Shown here: one piece after another, positions 62,775 to 64,000 of the stretch | Layout: each line of letters begins with the position of its first letter | Position numbering within the stretch: the first letter of the stretch is position 1 | Assembly (NCBI RefSeq): GCF_025758695.1 | Contig: NZ_JANJQP010000002.1 | Coordinates: 496,001-560,000 of the forward strand | Length of the DNA stretch: 64,000 bases | Origin: Oenococcus kitaharae | GTDB lineage: Bacteria > Bacillota > Bacilli > Lactobacillales > Lactobacillaceae | Direction: 5' to 3' | Position numbers and translations under genes: made by a program | Notes under the pieces: model-generated | The model's database searches: none | Seen by the model: only the letters and a program-made list of their open reading frames with translations | Told to the model about the DNA's origin: nothing

Positions 62775-64000
62775 ATGAAAAAATTAGCCAATGGTATCAA
62801 TTTAAATGTCTTAACGACTGATAAATTTCAGTCAGTTAGAATTGTTGCGGAATTTTACGCTCCCTTTGAAAAAGGCACGGCAGCCAATCGTGCGTTGCTG
62901 GCTCAAATACTGGAAGATAGTTCGGCCTTTTTTCCGAACCGACAGTTGCTGACTAAGAAACTTAATACACTTTACGGCGCACATTTTTCTGTGTCGACAA
63001 GTCGTTTTGGGCGGCTTTCCAAACTGCGTTTTGCACTGAAGATACCCAGCCCGCAAGCTGCGGGAGACCAGCAATTATTGGCAAAAAGTTTCAATTTTTT
63101 GTCCGGCCAGATTTTTAATCCGTTAATTGTTGATGGCTTATTTCCTGAGCATTTGTTTGAAAATGAAAAGCAGAATTTTCTTTCTGAATTTTTAGCAAAT
63201 TTTGATAATAAAAGCTATAAGCTCCATGATCTGATTCTCAAAAAATATTTTGTCAATCCTGATTTTAGAATTCAACCCGAAGGGAGCCCTTTGTCAATCA
63301 GGCAGTTAACAAATGAAACCGTCGTTTCGGCTTACCATGCTATGCGGGCTAACGATGAAATGTCATTGGAAGTAGCTGGCCTCCCGAGTGAACTTGAAGT
63401 TGAAAAGTTGGTCGCTTCTTGGCCAAACGTTTCGCAAAACAGCCGGCCGATTCCCAATCCAGTCTATACACAAGCAGTAAAACCTGACCAATTTGCTGAA
63501 CTGCACGAAAAGGGTGATCAGGCGCTCTTGGAACGAGCCTATAATTTTCTGGATTATGATTATCTGACTCAACAGAGATATACGGCGATGGTTTTTTCCC
63601 GCCTTTTTGGTGGTTCGAGTCAATCTTTGCTTTTTTTGAATATCCGTGAAAAATTACATCTGGCTTATTACGCAAATTCAACTTTTTTCGCCGTTGATGG
63701 TTGGATGACCGTTCAGGCAGGATTGGATAAGGATAATGTCGAACTTGTTAAAAATGAGATTGATCTGCAGCTGGAACGAGTTAAAAAGCAGGATTTTTCC
63801 AATGATTTGTTTACCACGATCAAAGAGGAGCTAGTTGCAGCTATTCAGGCGGGCGAGGACTACGAAGAGACTGCCATTGAGAAATCGATCAATGCTTTTT
63901 TGACTGGTTACGCTCTTTCCAGCAGCCAAATTATAGCCGTGATCCAATCTGTGACGCCTCAGCAGGTAGCAGATTTTGCAAAAAAGTCGGTAAAGCAAGC
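62775..64000 (+). CDS. M16-family peptidase-like protein (YmfF-type), 3' end outside window
   Basis: The frame from ATG 62775 stays open to the window edge (408 codons). It encodes an M16-fold protein with LLAQILEDSSAFFPNRQLL followed by KLNTLYGAHFSVS, and later VSAYHAMRANDEMSLEVAGL and ARLFGGSSQSLLFLNIREK-like strings. The zinc motif HxxEH is absent, as expected for the YmfF partner of YmfF/YmfH pairs, in which YmfH carries the active site. It begins 5 bp after the cls stop without a promoter. A ymfH gene should lie just outside. Confidence 0.85.
   Translation, partial: MKKLANGINLNVLTTDKFQSVRIVAEFYAPFEKGTAANRALLAQILEDSSAFFPNRQLLTKKLNTLYGAHFSVSTSRFGRLSKLRFALKIPSPQAAGDQQLLAKSFNFLSGQIFNPLIVDGLFPEHLFENEKQNFLSEFLANFDNKSYKLHDLILKKYFVNPDFRIQPEGSPLSIRQLTNETVVSAYHAMRANDEMSLEVAGLPSELEVEKLVASWPNVSQNSRPIPNPVYTQAVKPDQFAELHEKGDQALLERAYNFLDYDYLTQQRYTAMVFSRLFGGSSQSLLFLNIREKLHLAYYANSTFFAVDGWMTVQAGLDKDNVELVKNEIDLQLERVKKQDFSNDLFTTIKEELVAAIQAGEDYEETAIEKSINAFLTGYALSSSQIIAVIQSVTPQQVADFAKKSVKQ

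Overview
The window is a gene-dense stretch of a low-to-mid GC Firmicutes chromosome, best read as a lactic acid bacterium of the Leuconostocaceae and most like Oenococcus. This genus call is an inference. It rests on the Lactobacillales gene order (mrnC-rlmB-sigma-secE-nusG; rplKA; rplJL; tadA-ffs-dnaX-recR; tmk-darA-holB-rsmI; mreBCD), on cell-wall genes typical of Gram-positives (FemAB protein, sortase, EzrA, LysM-CHAP hydrolase), and on a groESL promoter with a perfect CtsR box and no CIRCE element, as described for Oenococcus oeni. No phage, insertion sequence, CRISPR array, tRNA or rRNA gene was seen.

Layout. 1-5.4 kb: end of a rhamnose locus (rmlB, rmlD) with a DUF2075 ATPase between the two genes, then a FemAB-type transferase, a sortase and a phosphatase. 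5.4-20 kb: RNA and DNA housekeeping (helD, rnr-smpB, ung), pta under a perfect cre match, an ABC-F ATPase, a guanylate-kinase-like protein, a PDZ-less HtrA, a LysM-CHAP hydrolase behind WalR-type repeats, a degenerate NlpC/P60 protein and dus. 20-24 kb: an LtrA-like membrane protein with a probable 3' frameshift and a polar amino acid ABC transporter. 23.6-33.4 kb: RNA modification, a competence-type sigma factor, SecE/NusG and ribosomal stalk genes, interrupted by gluconate kinase and permease. 33.5-38.8 kb: a P-type ATPase and PepX. 38.8-45 kb: SRP RNA and the DnaX/RecR/Tmk/HolB cluster. 45-51.9 kb: galE, the tsaB-rimI-tsaD operon, rex, groESL and pnuC. 52-64 kb: rpsD, ezrA, T-box-controlled valS with folC, mreBCD, cls and the start of an M16-family gene.

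The most unusual signal is in translation initiation. At least ten genes have a -10-like hexamer followed after 6-7 nt by the start codon, with no Shine-Dalgarno sequence. The start codon would then be at or next to the 5' end of the mRNA. Another group has a 9-10 nt gap. Ribosomal, chaperonin and catabolic genes instead have leaders with strong Shine-Dalgarno sequences. Other points are a LexA-like box before the sigma factor gene, a C-terminally extended acidic L11, an A9 tract in dnaX that could truncate the tau tail, a 44-residue membrane ORF between the T-box and valS, and the absence of several genes expected in conserved clusters.
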